Shown: positions 8,467-16,127 of the stretch, piece after piece
Layout: each line of letters opens with the position of its first letter
Numbering within the stretch: the first letter of the stretch is position 1
NCBI GenBank assembly: GCA_900762015.1
Contig: CAAFEX010000114.1
Span: forward strand, 1-57,066
Direction: 5' to 3'
From: an uncultured Collinsella sp.
GTDB lineage: Bacteria; Actinomycetota; Coriobacteriia; Coriobacteriales; Coriobacteriaceae
DNA: 57,066 nt
The notes under the pieces: generated by a model
Database searches by the model: none
Told to the model about the DNA's origin: nothing
Seen by the model: only the letters and a program-made list of their open reading frames with translations
Program-made: the position numbers and the translations under genes

Positions 8467-9405
8467 ATGGTGAAGGGCGCCAAACATATGAAGAGCGATA
8501 ACGCTGCGGCCAACGGCGACTCGAGCCCCCAGCCCAAACCTCAACCAAAGCCTAAGCGCCGTCGCAAGCGGCTGCCGCGCTGGGCCGACCGGCTCATCAC
8601 CATCGTCATCATCCTTATTGGCGTGGGCCTTATGACCTGGCCGTGGATCTTGGACCGGCTCGAGGCCTCGGGCGTGTTCAACCAGATCAGCACCGTGTCC
8701 AGCACCGTGGGCGCGCTCTCCGAAGAGGAGCGCGAGCGCATTCTGCTGCAGGCGCGCTCCTTTAACGAGCAGCTGGCGGGCGAGGCCACCGAGCTTCCCG
8801 CCGACCAGATCGAGCCCTACGCCCAGCAGCTCATTTTTGACCGCGACCCCATGATGAGCTGGGTCGAGATCCCCTCCATCGACGTGAGCATGCCCATCTA
8901 CCACGGCACGAGCGAAGAAGTCCTTATGGCGGGCGTCGGCCACCTGGAGGGCACGAGCCTGCCGGTGGGCGGCACCTCGACGCATTGCGTGCTCACCGCG
9001 CACTCGGGCATGCGCAACCTGAGCATGTTCGACGACATCCACTCGCTGGAGCCCGGCGACCTGGTGCTGCTACACACCATGAGCAAGACGCTCGCCTACA
9101 AGATGGTGGACTCCGAGGTGGTGCTGCCCGAGGAGATGGAGTCGCTGACCATCGAGCCCGGAGCCGACAAGGTGACGCTCGTCACCTGCACGCCCTACGG
9201 CGTGAACGACCACCGCCTGCTGGTGCATTGCGTGCGCACCAAGTACAACAAGAAGGACGTCGACAAGCAAAAGTCGCTGGCCGGCCGCCACTGGGGCAAG
9301 CGCGAGTTTGCCGTGCTCATCGTAGTCGTGGCCATTGTGCTGTTGCTGCTGGACATCGTGATCCACGCGGTCCGCAAGCGCCGCAAGGCCAAGGCCTCGG
9401 CATAG
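8467..9405 (+). CDS. srtC: Second class C sortase
   Basis: A 312-residue sortase, start chosen at ATG 8467 behind TTAGGGGAG; an ATG at 8488 is an alternative. A proline/lysine-rich cytoplasmic tail (PKPQPKPKRRRK) precedes a membrane helix (about 42-60). Catalytic residues are His179 in LTAHSG, Cys241 in TLVTCTPYGVNDHR, and Arg250. A second helix (about 279-300) and a basic tail end the protein. Unlike the first sortase it has no DPF lid; the region holds FDRDPMMSW instead, so substrate gating may differ. No intact pilin gene adjoins it; the nearest is the broken one at 5906-6373. It may serve pilins elsewhere or be an orphan of the decayed locus. Confidence 0.9.
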   Translation: MVKGAKHMKSDNAAANGDSSPQPKPQPKPKRRRKRLPRWADRLITIVIILIGVGLMTWPWILDRLEASGVFNQISTVSSTVGALSEEERERILLQARSFNEQLAGEATELPADQIEPYAQQLIFDRDPMMSWVEIPSIDVSMPIYHGTSEEVLMAGVGHLEGTSLPVGGTSTHCVLTAHSGMRNLSMFDDIHSLEPGDLVLLHTMSKTLAYKMVDSEVVLPEEMESLTIEPGADKVTLVTCTPYGVNDHRLLVHCVRTKYNKKDVDKQKSLAGRHWGKREFAVLIVVVAIVLLLLDIVIHAVRKRRKAKASA

Positions 9406-9417
9406 CCATTGTTCAGA

Positions 9418-9452
9418 ACCACCACAAAGGGGACAGGCACCTTTGTGGTGGT
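9418..9452. repeat. REP-like palindrome, GGACAGGCA-loop family
   Basis: ACCACCACAAAGG (9418-9430), loop GGACAGGCA, CCTTTGTGGTGGT (9440-9452). The same loop in reverse complement with a differing but paired stem occurs at 44596-44626. Confidence 0.8.
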
Positions 9453-9470
9453 CGAGCTTCCAAACCGTCC

Positions 9471-9517
9471 CAACATTCGACGAAAATCGCGATTTTGGCG
9501 AAAAACGTCGAATGTTG
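9471..9517. repeat. Nested palindrome
   Basis: CAACATTCGACG (9471-9482) pairs perfectly with CGTCGAATGTTG (9506-9517). Inside lies AAAATCGCGATTTT (9483-9496), itself a perfect 14-base palindrome. The following stretch to about 9620 has three degenerate 21-base tandem units (TGCGGACGCGACGGTCTTCG type) and a 15-base tandem pair; no gene is seen there. Confidence 0.7.
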
Positions 9518-9728
9518 TGATGGTTTCCGTTGCGGACGCGACGGTCTTCGTTGCGGGCGCGACGGCTTTCGCTATGGACGGTGCGGTTTCGCTGCAGAAC
9601 CGCCAGCCCGCCGCCTGCCAGCCCGCCGCCCTCGTTACGTTTTCGCTGCATTTAGGTAAAGCACCTGCTCCAAGCGGCGTTGCCTTGTATACTAGAGCGG
9701 TTTAACTGTTATGCGGAAGGGAGCGCCT

Positions 9729-10040
9729 ATGGCACTCAGCGAGAAAGACGTGCGCGGCATTGCCGAGTACGCAAAGATCGCACTGACCGATGACGAGCTC
9801 GCCCAGATGACGTCCTACATGAACGACGCCGTCCAGATGCTCGAGCCCGTCTTGCAATATGACTTGCCCGACGTGGAGCCCACGTTCCATCCCATCGGGA
9901 GCCTGTCCAACGTGATGGGCGACGACCTGCGCGAGCCCGAGCGCGACCTGCCGCTCGACGTCGCGCTGGAAAACGCCGGCAGCGCGCGCGACCGCTACTT
10001 CCGCGTGCCGTCCATTTTGGGAGAGGGGGAGAGCGAGTAA
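9729..10040 (+). CDS. gatC: Asp/Glu-tRNA amidotransferase subunit C
   Basis: A 103-residue GatC, the small subunit that holds GatA and GatB together in the transamidosome. ATG 9729 (MALSEKDV) follows GGAAGGGAG; an upstream in-frame ATG overlaps that site and is rejected. The IAEYAKIALTDDEL start and the DVEPTFHP and DRYFRVPSIL parts are typical of the family. Its TAA overlaps the gatA ATG (TAATG), so the three genes are translationally coupled in the order C-A-B. The complex turns Glu-tRNA(Gln) into Gln-tRNA(Gln) and possibly Asp-tRNA(Asn) into Asn-tRNA(Asn). A tRNA-Glu gene is present at 44259. Confidence 0.95.
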   Translation: MALSEKDVRGIAEYAKIALTDDELAQMTSYMNDAVQMLEPVLQYDLPDVEPTFHPIGSLSNVMGDDLREPERDLPLDVALENAGSARDRYFRVPSILGEGESE

Positions 10041-11554
10041 TGGCGCTAAGCTTCGATTCCCTTACCGCCGCCCAGATCGCCGCGGGCGTTGCCGCCGGCG
10101 ACTTTACCGCTACCGAGGTGGCCCAGGCCTCCCTTGCCGCCATCGAGGCGCGCGAGGGCGGGGTCCAGGCATTCCTGCAGGTGGCGCCCGAGCTTGCACT
10201 CGAGGCCGCTGCGCGCGTGGATGCCGACCGTGCCGCAGGCAAGCCGCTGCCCCCGCTCGCGGGCGTGCCGCTGGCCATTAAGGACAACATGAACCTCGTG
10301 GGCACGCACACCACCTGCGCTTCCCGTATGCTCGAGGGTTACCAGAGCGTCTACACCGCTACCTGCGTCCAGCGCATGCTCGATGCCGGCTGCCTGCCCA
10401 TGGGCAAGGCCAACATGGACGAGTTTGCCTTTGGCAGCTCTACCGAGAGCTCGGCGTTCCACCGCACCAACAACCCTTGGGATACCGAGCGCGTGCCCGG
10501 CGGCTCCTCGGGCGGCTCCGCTGCAGCCGTCGCCGCGGGCGAGGTCGCGCTCTCGCTGGGCTCGGACACCGGCGGCTCCATTCGCCAGCCGGCGTCGCTG
10601 TGCGGCGTGGTGGGCTTTAAGCCCACGTATGGTGCCGTGAGCCGTTACGGCGTGGTCGCCTTTGGCTCGTCGCTCGACCAGGTGGGCCCCTTTGGCCGCA
10701 CGGTCGAGGACGTCGCGCTGGCCATGAACGCGCTTACCGGCGCGGGCCACGATCCGTACGACTGCACCAGCCAGGATTGCGCCGTCGACTTTACCGAGCA
10801 TCTCAACGACAGCATCGAGGGTAAGCGCGTGGGCATCATCCCCGCGTTTATGGAGGCCGAGGGCCTGACGCCCGAGGTCAAGGCCGCTGTTCAGCGCGCC
10901 GCCCAGGAGCTGCAGAATCAGGGCGCCGAGCTGGTCGAGGTCGACCTGCCGCACCTGGACGCCGCCATCGCCGCCTACTACGTCATCGGCCCGGCCGAGG
11001 CGTTCTCCAACCTGGCCCGTTTTGACGGCATCCGCTACGGCTATCAGGAGGAGGGCTGCGCCAACCTGTCCGACCAGAGCTCGCTTTCGCGTGCCCACGG
11101 CTTTGGCGCCGAGGCCAAGCGCCGTCAGATGCTCGGCGCCTACCTGCTGAGCTCGGGCGTGTACGACAAGTATTACTACGCCGCGCAAAAGGCCCGCACG
11201 CTCATCACGCAGGACTACGACGCCGCGTATGCCAAGGTGGACACCATCCTCATGCCCGCCTCGCCGCGCACGGCCTTTAAGTTTGGCGAGATCAGCGACC
11301 CCACGCAGATGTACCTTTCGGACCTGTACACCATCTCGCTCAACATTTGCGGCAACGGTGGTATCTCGGTGCCGCTGGGCCTGGGCGAGGACACCAAGCT
11401 GCCCGTTTCTGCCCAGCTGGTTGGTCCGGCGTTTAAGGACCGTCAGCTGCTCACGTTTGCCCGCGCCCTGGAGCGCGGCTTTGCCGATGCCGCTACGGGT
11501 GCGCCCGCGCTTTCCGTCGCGCCCGATTTTGCCGGGAAGGGAGGCGAGCTGTAA
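10040..11554 (+). CDS. gatA: Glutamyl-tRNA amidotransferase subunit A
   Basis: A 504-residue amidase-signature enzyme that releases ammonia from glutamine or asparagine for the amidotransferase. The Ser-cisSer-Lys triad is visible: Lys in PLAIKDNMN, the glycine/serine stretch PGGSSGGSAAAVAAG, and LGSDTGGSIRQPASLCG holding the cis-Ser and the nucleophilic Ser. The helical N-terminus and VGFKPTYGAVSRYG region fit GatA. Length matches the family's usual 480-500. The start overlaps the gatC stop and its own stop overlaps the gatB start by one base, so subunit ratios are likely kept by coupled translation. Confidence 0.97.
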   Translation: MALSFDSLTAAQIAAGVAAGDFTATEVAQASLAAIEAREGGVQAFLQVAPELALEAAARVDADRAAGKPLPPLAGVPLAIKDNMNLVGTHTTCASRMLEGYQSVYTATCVQRMLDAGCLPMGKANMDEFAFGSSTESSAFHRTNNPWDTERVPGGSSGGSAAAVAAGEVALSLGSDTGGSIRQPASLCGVVGFKPTYGAVSRYGVVAFGSSLDQVGPFGRTVEDVALAMNALTGAGHDPYDCTSQDCAVDFTEHLNDSIEGKRVGIIPAFMEAEGLTPEVKAAVQRAAQELQNQGAELVEVDLPHLDAAIAAYYVIGPAEAFSNLARFDGIRYGYQEEGCANLSDQSSLSRAHGFGAEAKRRQMLGAYLLSSGVYDKYYYAAQKARTLITQDYDAAYAKVDTILMPASPRTAFKFGEISDPTQMYLSDLYTISLNICGNGGISVPLGLGEDTKLPVSAQLVGPAFKDRQLLTFARALERGFADAATGAPALSVAPDFAGKGGEL

Positions 11555-13230
11555 TGAAGGAGCTTTCCGAGGTCCTGCAGGATTGGGAGGCCGTGATCGG
11601 CCTGGAGATCCATACCGAGCTCACCGCACTCGATACCAAGATGTTCTGCAACTGCAAGCTCAGCCACGATGACGAGCCCAACGCCAACGTGTGCCCGGTG
11701 TGCCTGGGCCTGCCCGGCGCCCTGCCGGTGCCCAACAAGCGCGCCATCGAGAGTATCGTCAAGGCCGGTCTCGCCACCAACTGCGAGATCCAGCGCCACT
11801 CGATGTTCTACCGCAAGCACTACTTCTATCCCGATATGGCCAAGAACTTCCAGACCACGCAGGGTCCGGTCGCCTTTGCCATGTACGGTCACCTTGATCT
11901 GGACGTGACCGGTCGCGGTGCCGCCGAGCGCCCCGACTGCGCGTTTGGTGAGGCCGAGGCCCAGAGCCTGGCGAGCGCCTCGGCCAACGCCGAGGGCCTG
12001 TCCACGTCCATGACGTCGACCATGCGCGAGGGTAACCAGCGCGCCGGTCACCTGGCCAGCTACGATGCGTCCAATCTGCAGATGCCCGAGCGCCGCGAGG
12101 ACGGTTCCTACACGGTGCCCATCCGCATCCTGCGCATCCACATGGAGGAGGACGCCGCCAAGATGGTCCACGTGGGCGGTGCCGAGGGCCGCATTACCGC
12201 CGCGGCCGAGTCGCTCGTCGACTACAACCGCTGCGGCACGCCTTTGATTGAGCTCGTGACTGAGCCCGACTTGCGCACGCCCGAGGAAGCGCGTCTGTTT
12301 ATGGAAAAGCTCCGTCGCATCTTTGTGACGCTGGGCATTTCGGACTGCTCCATGGAGAAGGGTTCCATGCGCTGCGACGGCAACGTGTCGCTGCGCCGCC
12401 GCGGCGAGACCAAGCTGGGAACCAAGACCGAGCTTAAGAACCTCAACTCGTTTAAGAGCCTGCACGATGGCCTTACCTACGAGATCTGCCGCCAGGCCGA
12501 GGTGCTCGAGGAGGGCGGCATCATCTATCAGGAGACCCGCCACTGGGAGCCCAGCCGCAAGCGCACCGTGGTCATGCGTGTGAAGGAGACGGCCGACGAC
12601 TATCGTCTGTTCCCCGATCCCGACCTGGCGCCGTTCGACCTGGACGACGAGTTCATCGACCGCTGCCGTGGCGAGATCCCCGAGCTGCCCGATGCCAAGC
12701 GTGCCCGTTTTGAGGCCGACTTTGGCATTAAGGCGGCCGATGCCGAGCAGATCGCCGGCGACCCCGAGTTTGCCGAGTTCTTTGAGGCTGCCGCTGCCGG
12801 TATGGCTGGCAAGGAGGCCCAGACGGTCGCAAACCTGCTGGTGAACGAGATGATCGCCTACCTTAAGGGCGCCGGCGTCTCGCTGGCCGAGTCCGGCATC
12901 GCGCCGGCTCAGGTGGCAGCCCTTGCTAAGCTGCTGGCGACCGATGCCATCAGCTCCAACCAGGCACACGAGGTCTTTGAGGCCATGGCTCAGACCGGCG
13001 ACGATCCCAACAAGATCGTCGACGAGCGCGGCATGCGCCAGGTGAGCGATGCCGGCGCGCTGCAGCCGATCGTGGACGAGGTGCTGGCAAGCTGTGCTGA
13101 TCAGGCGCAGCAGTACCGCGACGGCAACCAGAAGGTCATCGGCTTTTTGGTGGGCCAGTGCATGAAGGCGAGCCGCGGCAAGGGCAACCCGAAGCTCTTC
13201 AACGAGTTGCTGAGAACGTCGCTCTCGTAA
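11554..13230 (+). CDS. gatB: Glutamyl-tRNA amidotransferase subunit B (with insertion)
   Basis: A 558-residue GatB, the kinase/tRNA-binding subunit. VIGLEIHTEL opens the catalytic cradle; CNCKL with CPVCLGLPGALPV supplies the zinc cysteines; HMEEDAAKMVH and YNRCGTPLIELV are core motifs. The C-terminal helical and YqeY-like tail (AQQYRDGNQKVIGFLVGQCM) binds the tRNA. The protein is some 60 residues longer than usual. The excess sits at about residues 118-187, between GHLDLDV and IRILRIHMEED, where most GatB proteins have only a short loop. It is Ser/Ala/Glu-rich and in frame, so it looks like a lineage insertion, not an assembly fault. The last gene of the operon is followed by a long hairpin. 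Confidence 0.96.
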   Translation: MKELSEVLQDWEAVIGLEIHTELTALDTKMFCNCKLSHDDEPNANVCPVCLGLPGALPVPNKRAIESIVKAGLATNCEIQRHSMFYRKHYFYPDMAKNFQTTQGPVAFAMYGHLDLDVTGRGAAERPDCAFGEAEAQSLASASANAEGLSTSMTSTMREGNQRAGHLASYDASNLQMPERREDGSYTVPIRILRIHMEEDAAKMVHVGGAEGRITAAAESLVDYNRCGTPLIELVTEPDLRTPEEARLFMEKLRRIFVTLGISDCSMEKGSMRCDGNVSLRRRGETKLGTKTELKNLNSFKSLHDGLTYEICRQAEVLEEGGIIYQETRHWEPSRKRTVVMRVKETADDYRLFPDPDLAPFDLDDEFIDRCRGEIPELPDAKRARFEADFGIKAADAEQIAGDPEFAEFFEAAAAGMAGKEAQTVANLLVNEMIAYLKGAGVSLAESGIAPAQVAALAKLLATDAISSNQAHEVFEAMAQTGDDPNKIVDERGMRQVSDAGALQPIVDEVLASCADQAQQYRDGNQKVIGFLVGQCMKASRGKGNPKLFNELLRTSLS

Positions 13231-13234
13231 GCGG

Positions 13235-13375
13235 GAACCCGGGAGCCCCGGCAGGGCGGGTGCTTCCTCAAAATTTCAAACAGTCCTGCGCAAGACGAAG
13301 GCCACATTAAGTGGCCTTCTTTGCGTGCGGAACTCATTTTGAGCAAGCACCCGCCCTGCCGGGGCTCCCGGGTTC
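13235..13375. repeat. Long-hairpin element A
   Basis: Arms 13235-13265 and 13345-13375 are a perfect 31-bp inverted repeat; after one mismatch they continue for 8 bp (to 13274 and from 13336). Inside, GAAGGCCAC (13297-13305) pairs with GTGGCCTTC (13311-13319) and is followed by TTT, so it can act as the gatCAB terminator. Read on the minus strand its core has the same spacing as element B at 34669-34802. Confidence 0.85.
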
Positions 13376-13422
13376 TGTGACGACTCGGCCGTTCGGGTCA
13401 GGCGGGCTGATAGAAAGATGGT

Positions 13423-13453
13423 GACGGAGGCGCAAGTAGCGCCTCCGTCTTTT
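13423..13453 (+). terminator. Intrinsic terminator
   Basis: GACGGAGGCGC (13423-13433), loop AAGTA, GCGCCTCCGTC (13439-13449), TTTT. Shields the ATPase gene downstream from readthrough. Confidence 0.85.
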
Positions 13454-13485
13454 GAATGTAATGAAAGTGTGGCGAAACGAGCTTA

Positions 13486-13560
13486 AAACTTCCGTAAATG
13501 TGATAAACATCACGTTTTCCATGGGGTAAAATGTGGCAAATATCACGTTTTCGGAAGTTT
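13486..13560 (+). promoter_or_regulatory. Probable operator of the DUF4143-type ATPase gene
   Basis: Two imperfect 22-base direct repeats (13498-13519 and 13531-13552), both ending ATCACGTTTTC, are bracketed by AAACTTCCG (13486-13494) and its reverse complement CGGAAGTTT (13552-13560). The block ends 20 bases before the ATG. Confidence 0.5.
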
Positions 13561-13579
13561 CTTTACGGGAGGTTCGGTC

Positions 13580-14944
13580 ATGCAGCGAGATATCATTGCC
13601 AAGCTTAACGCTTGGAAAGCGTCGGAATATCGTAAGCCGCTTATCCTTAAGGGGGCGCGCCAGGTTGGAAAGACGTGGGCGCTTAAGGAGTTCGGTCGAA
13701 CCTCGTACCGCAATTTTGTGTATCTGACGCTCGAGGAACCGTCACCTGGGGTACAGAGCGAGTACGCTCAGTTTTTCGAAGGTACGCGCGATCCTCGGCG
13801 GATCATCTCAAACCTTTCCCTGGCACTTGGACAGCCTATCGATCCCGGCGAGACGCTGCTTATTATTGATGAGATCCAGGATTGTCCTTCTGCAGTCGGC
13901 GCCCTTAAATACTTCTGTGACGAGGCCCCCGAGTATCACGTCGCATGCGCAGGGTCTTTGTTGGGCGTTCGCTTGTCCCGTGAGACCAGCGCTTTTCCGG
14001 TGGGAAAGGTCGAGTTCATGGAGATGCACCCTATGAGCTTTTCCGAGTTTCTGAAAGCCGAGGGCGCTGCAAACTACGACGAATACCTTGGCGGCCTGGA
14101 TCAGATCGAGACAGTGCCCGATTTCTTCCATATCCGTCTCGTCGAGCATCTTCGTCGTTATTTTGCATGTGGCGGCATGCCAGAGGCTCTTGGTCGGTGG
14201 GTGGAGACGGGCGATATCGTTCAGGTCGATAAGGTGTTGTCCGATCTCTTGGATTCCTACGAGCGCGATTTTGCCAAGCATGGTGGCCATGCGCAGTTCG
14301 CCAAGCTTTCGCAAATATGGAACTCGATTCCAACTCAGTTGGCGCGCGAGAATAAAAAGTTCGTTTGGGGTGCGGTGCGCGAGGGGGCTCGTGCTCGAGA
14401 ATACGAGGATGCTCTGGAATGGCTTGCCGATGCTGGGCTCATCATGGCGGTTCGCCTTAATGCTGCCGGTGGCGTGCCGCTCTCTGCATACGATGACCTC
14501 AAGGCATTTAAAGTCTACTGTCTTGATGTCGGTTTGCTACGCCGCATGGCAAGGCTGGATGCGTCCGCTTTTGCCATCTCGGATGCGCTATTTTCCGAGT
14601 TCAAAGGTTCGTTTGCCGAGAACTATGTGCTTCAGGCATTGCTTCTGCAGCTGGATGTCGCTCCGCGCTATTGGACAAACGAGAAACCGAAACACGAAGT
14701 CGATTTTTTGATTCAAGTCGGAAACGAAATCGTTCCCGTCGAGGTCAAATCGGGAGAGGTCGTTCATTCCAAGAGCCTTAAGTACTATGCCGACAAGCAT
14801 GCGGAGACGACTCCACTGAGGGTCCGCTACTCACTTAAGAACCTAAAGCTCGACGACGGGGTGCTCAACATTCCGTTGTATTTGGCTGATCGATCTGTCC
14901 CTCTTATCAAAAAGGCGCTTGATTGTGCGCATCTTGACGTTTAG
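13580..14944 (+). CDS. AAA ATPase with DUF4143-type C-terminus
   Basis: A 454-residue protein of the AAA_14 plus DUF4143 architecture. Walker A GARQVGKT lies at residues 25-32 and Walker B is LLIIDEIQDCP (about 95-105). The C-terminal third carries the nuclease-like fold remnant seen in DUF4143 (NEKPKHEVDFLIQ then IVPVEVKSGE, with D, E and K spaced as in restriction-type folds). ATG 13580 follows GGAGGTTCGGTC. Codon use is less GC-rich than in gatCAB, and it stands alone between terminators with its own operator-like repeats, all consistent with an acquired cargo gene. The family is common on bacterial and archaeal chromosomes but its biological role is not firmly known; defence or mobile-element functions are possible. 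Confidence 0.85.
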   Translation: MQRDIIAKLNAWKASEYRKPLILKGARQVGKTWALKEFGRTSYRNFVYLTLEEPSPGVQSEYAQFFEGTRDPRRIISNLSLALGQPIDPGETLLIIDEIQDCPSAVGALKYFCDEAPEYHVACAGSLLGVRLSRETSAFPVGKVEFMEMHPMSFSEFLKAEGAANYDEYLGGLDQIETVPDFFHIRLVEHLRRYFACGGMPEALGRWVETGDIVQVDKVLSDLLDSYERDFAKHGGHAQFAKLSQIWNSIPTQLARENKKFVWGAVREGARAREYEDALEWLADAGLIMAVRLNAAGGVPLSAYDDLKAFKVYCLDVGLLRRMARLDASAFAISDALFSEFKGSFAENYVLQALLLQLDVAPRYWTNEKPKHEVDFLIQVGNEIVPVEVKSGEVVHSKSLKYYADKHAETTPLRVRYSLKNLKLDDGVLNIPLYLADRSVPLIKKALDCAHLDV

Positions 14945-15008
14945 ATCCTGGGTGAGCTGACGGGCGGCGGCTAATTAATCGCTCCGTTACGGCCAGGGAG
15001 CTTGGGCC

Positions 15009-16013
15009 TTAGCGATGCTTGCTTCGCCAAGCCGTGGGTGTCATGCCGGTGTATTGCTTGAAGGCTTGGGCGAAGGCGGCCTGCTGAGGGTAGCCTAGAC
15101 GCTCTGCCACCTGCGCTATCGTGAGCGCGCTATCTGCCAAAAGGTCCTGCGCTCGCTCCATACGGCGTCTGCGAATGTAGGCGCCCAGGGACTCGCCGGT
15201 TTGGGCCTTAAAGGTGGCGCATAGTTTGGAGCGGCTTGTGTAGAGCCTCTCGGCCACCTCGTTGATACCCACATGTCTGCCTTTGTCGAGCGTGCGCTCA
15301 ATCATTGCCGTTGCTTCTTCGGCCATGGTTATGCTGACGCGTGTGTCTGCCGCCTGCCGCGCCTGCTTGTGGGCCGCGCGCGAACAGGCGAGCTCCGCGA
15401 CCATGGTCTCCACGATGCCCTGCATATAGACGTGTCCGCCTACGGTTTGGGCACGGTCCTCGTTAATCCGGCGCAGCGTGTGATAGATGGCAGACGTCGC
15501 TTCCTCGTGCCATGGCTCGGCAAACGCCTCAAAGATTCCCGCGAACTCGGTGGGATAGCGGTGCTCCAGTTCGTCAAAATATCCAGGCAAAAAGAGCACC
15601 GAGCGCGAGTGATAAAGTTCCCCCGCAAACAGCGGGCTTAATTCCTCGCCACAGCTATCTTGGATAAAGCTGCAAACGGCATTGTTTGGCCACGGTCCAT
15701 GCGATGGTTTGAGGTTCGCGGGCGTTATGCCAGTCTCGGGCATGCATGTAAGTGTGGGCGCGCTGACTTCGCTCACGCAGGCGTACGGCTCGGGTGTGTA
15801 TTCGGCCAGGTACATATCGTGCGTCGGGGTGATGAAATGCTCCATGACAATGCAGGCAGGGGAGAGAGGCATGATCCATGCGCGTCCGTGCGCCCGATCG
15901 TTTGCCACCTCGCCGGTAAAGACGGCGCCCTTGCCGGTAAGCTCCAGGCCAAACTGCTCAAACTGCGGTGCGTAGAGCTCGGTTATGTCGGTCGCTGCCC
16001 GCCGCATTTGCAA
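15009..16013 (-). CDS. AraC-family transcriptional regulator
   Basis: A 334-residue regulator. The C-terminal 100 residues are a standard AraC DNA-binding domain with two helix-turn-helix units: GINEVAERLYTSRSKLCATF and LTIAQVAERLGYPQQAAFAQ followed by AFKQYTGMTPTAWR. The N-terminal 220 residues are a ligand-sensing part I do not recognise. It is transcribed away from the ABC transporter pair at 16128-19712, with 114 bases between the start codons. That arrangement, together with paired repeats at its own start, suggests it controls the transporter. In related loci (PchR/YbtA type) the ligand is a siderophore, but nothing here proves that. Confidence 0.9.
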   Translation of the reverse strand: MQMRRAATDITELYAPQFEQFGLELTGKGAVFTGEVANDRAHGRAWIMPLSPACIVMEHFITPTHDMYLAEYTPEPYACVSEVSAPTLTCMPETGITPANLKPSHGPWPNNAVCSFIQDSCGEELSPLFAGELYHSRSVLFLPGYFDELEHRYPTEFAGIFEAFAEPWHEEATSAIYHTLRRINEDRAQTVGGHVYMQGIVETMVAELACSRAAHKQARQAADTRVSITMAEEATAMIERTLDKGRHVGINEVAERLYTSRSKLCATFKAQTGESLGAYIRRRRMERAQDLLADSALTIAQVAERLGYPQQAAFAQAFKQYTGMTPTAWRSKHR

Positions 16014-16042
16014 AAGCGTCCCTTTCCTTTGCAGAAACGTCC
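16007..16042. promoter_or_regulatory. Direct repeats, probable AraC-type operator
   Basis: TTTGCAAAAGCGTCC (16007-16021) and TTTGCAGAAACGTCC (16028-16042) are 21 bases apart, two helical turns, the spacing expected for two AraC-type half-sites. They overlap the regulator start and lie about 85 bases upstream of the exporter gene. Confidence 0.55.
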
Positions 16043-16127
16043 ATGCCTGGCTTGATTGTGAGCCATGGCTAACACGTCAATGATAAGTTCATTACGGTTA
16101 ACTCTCAAGCCGTTAGAAAGGAATCTC

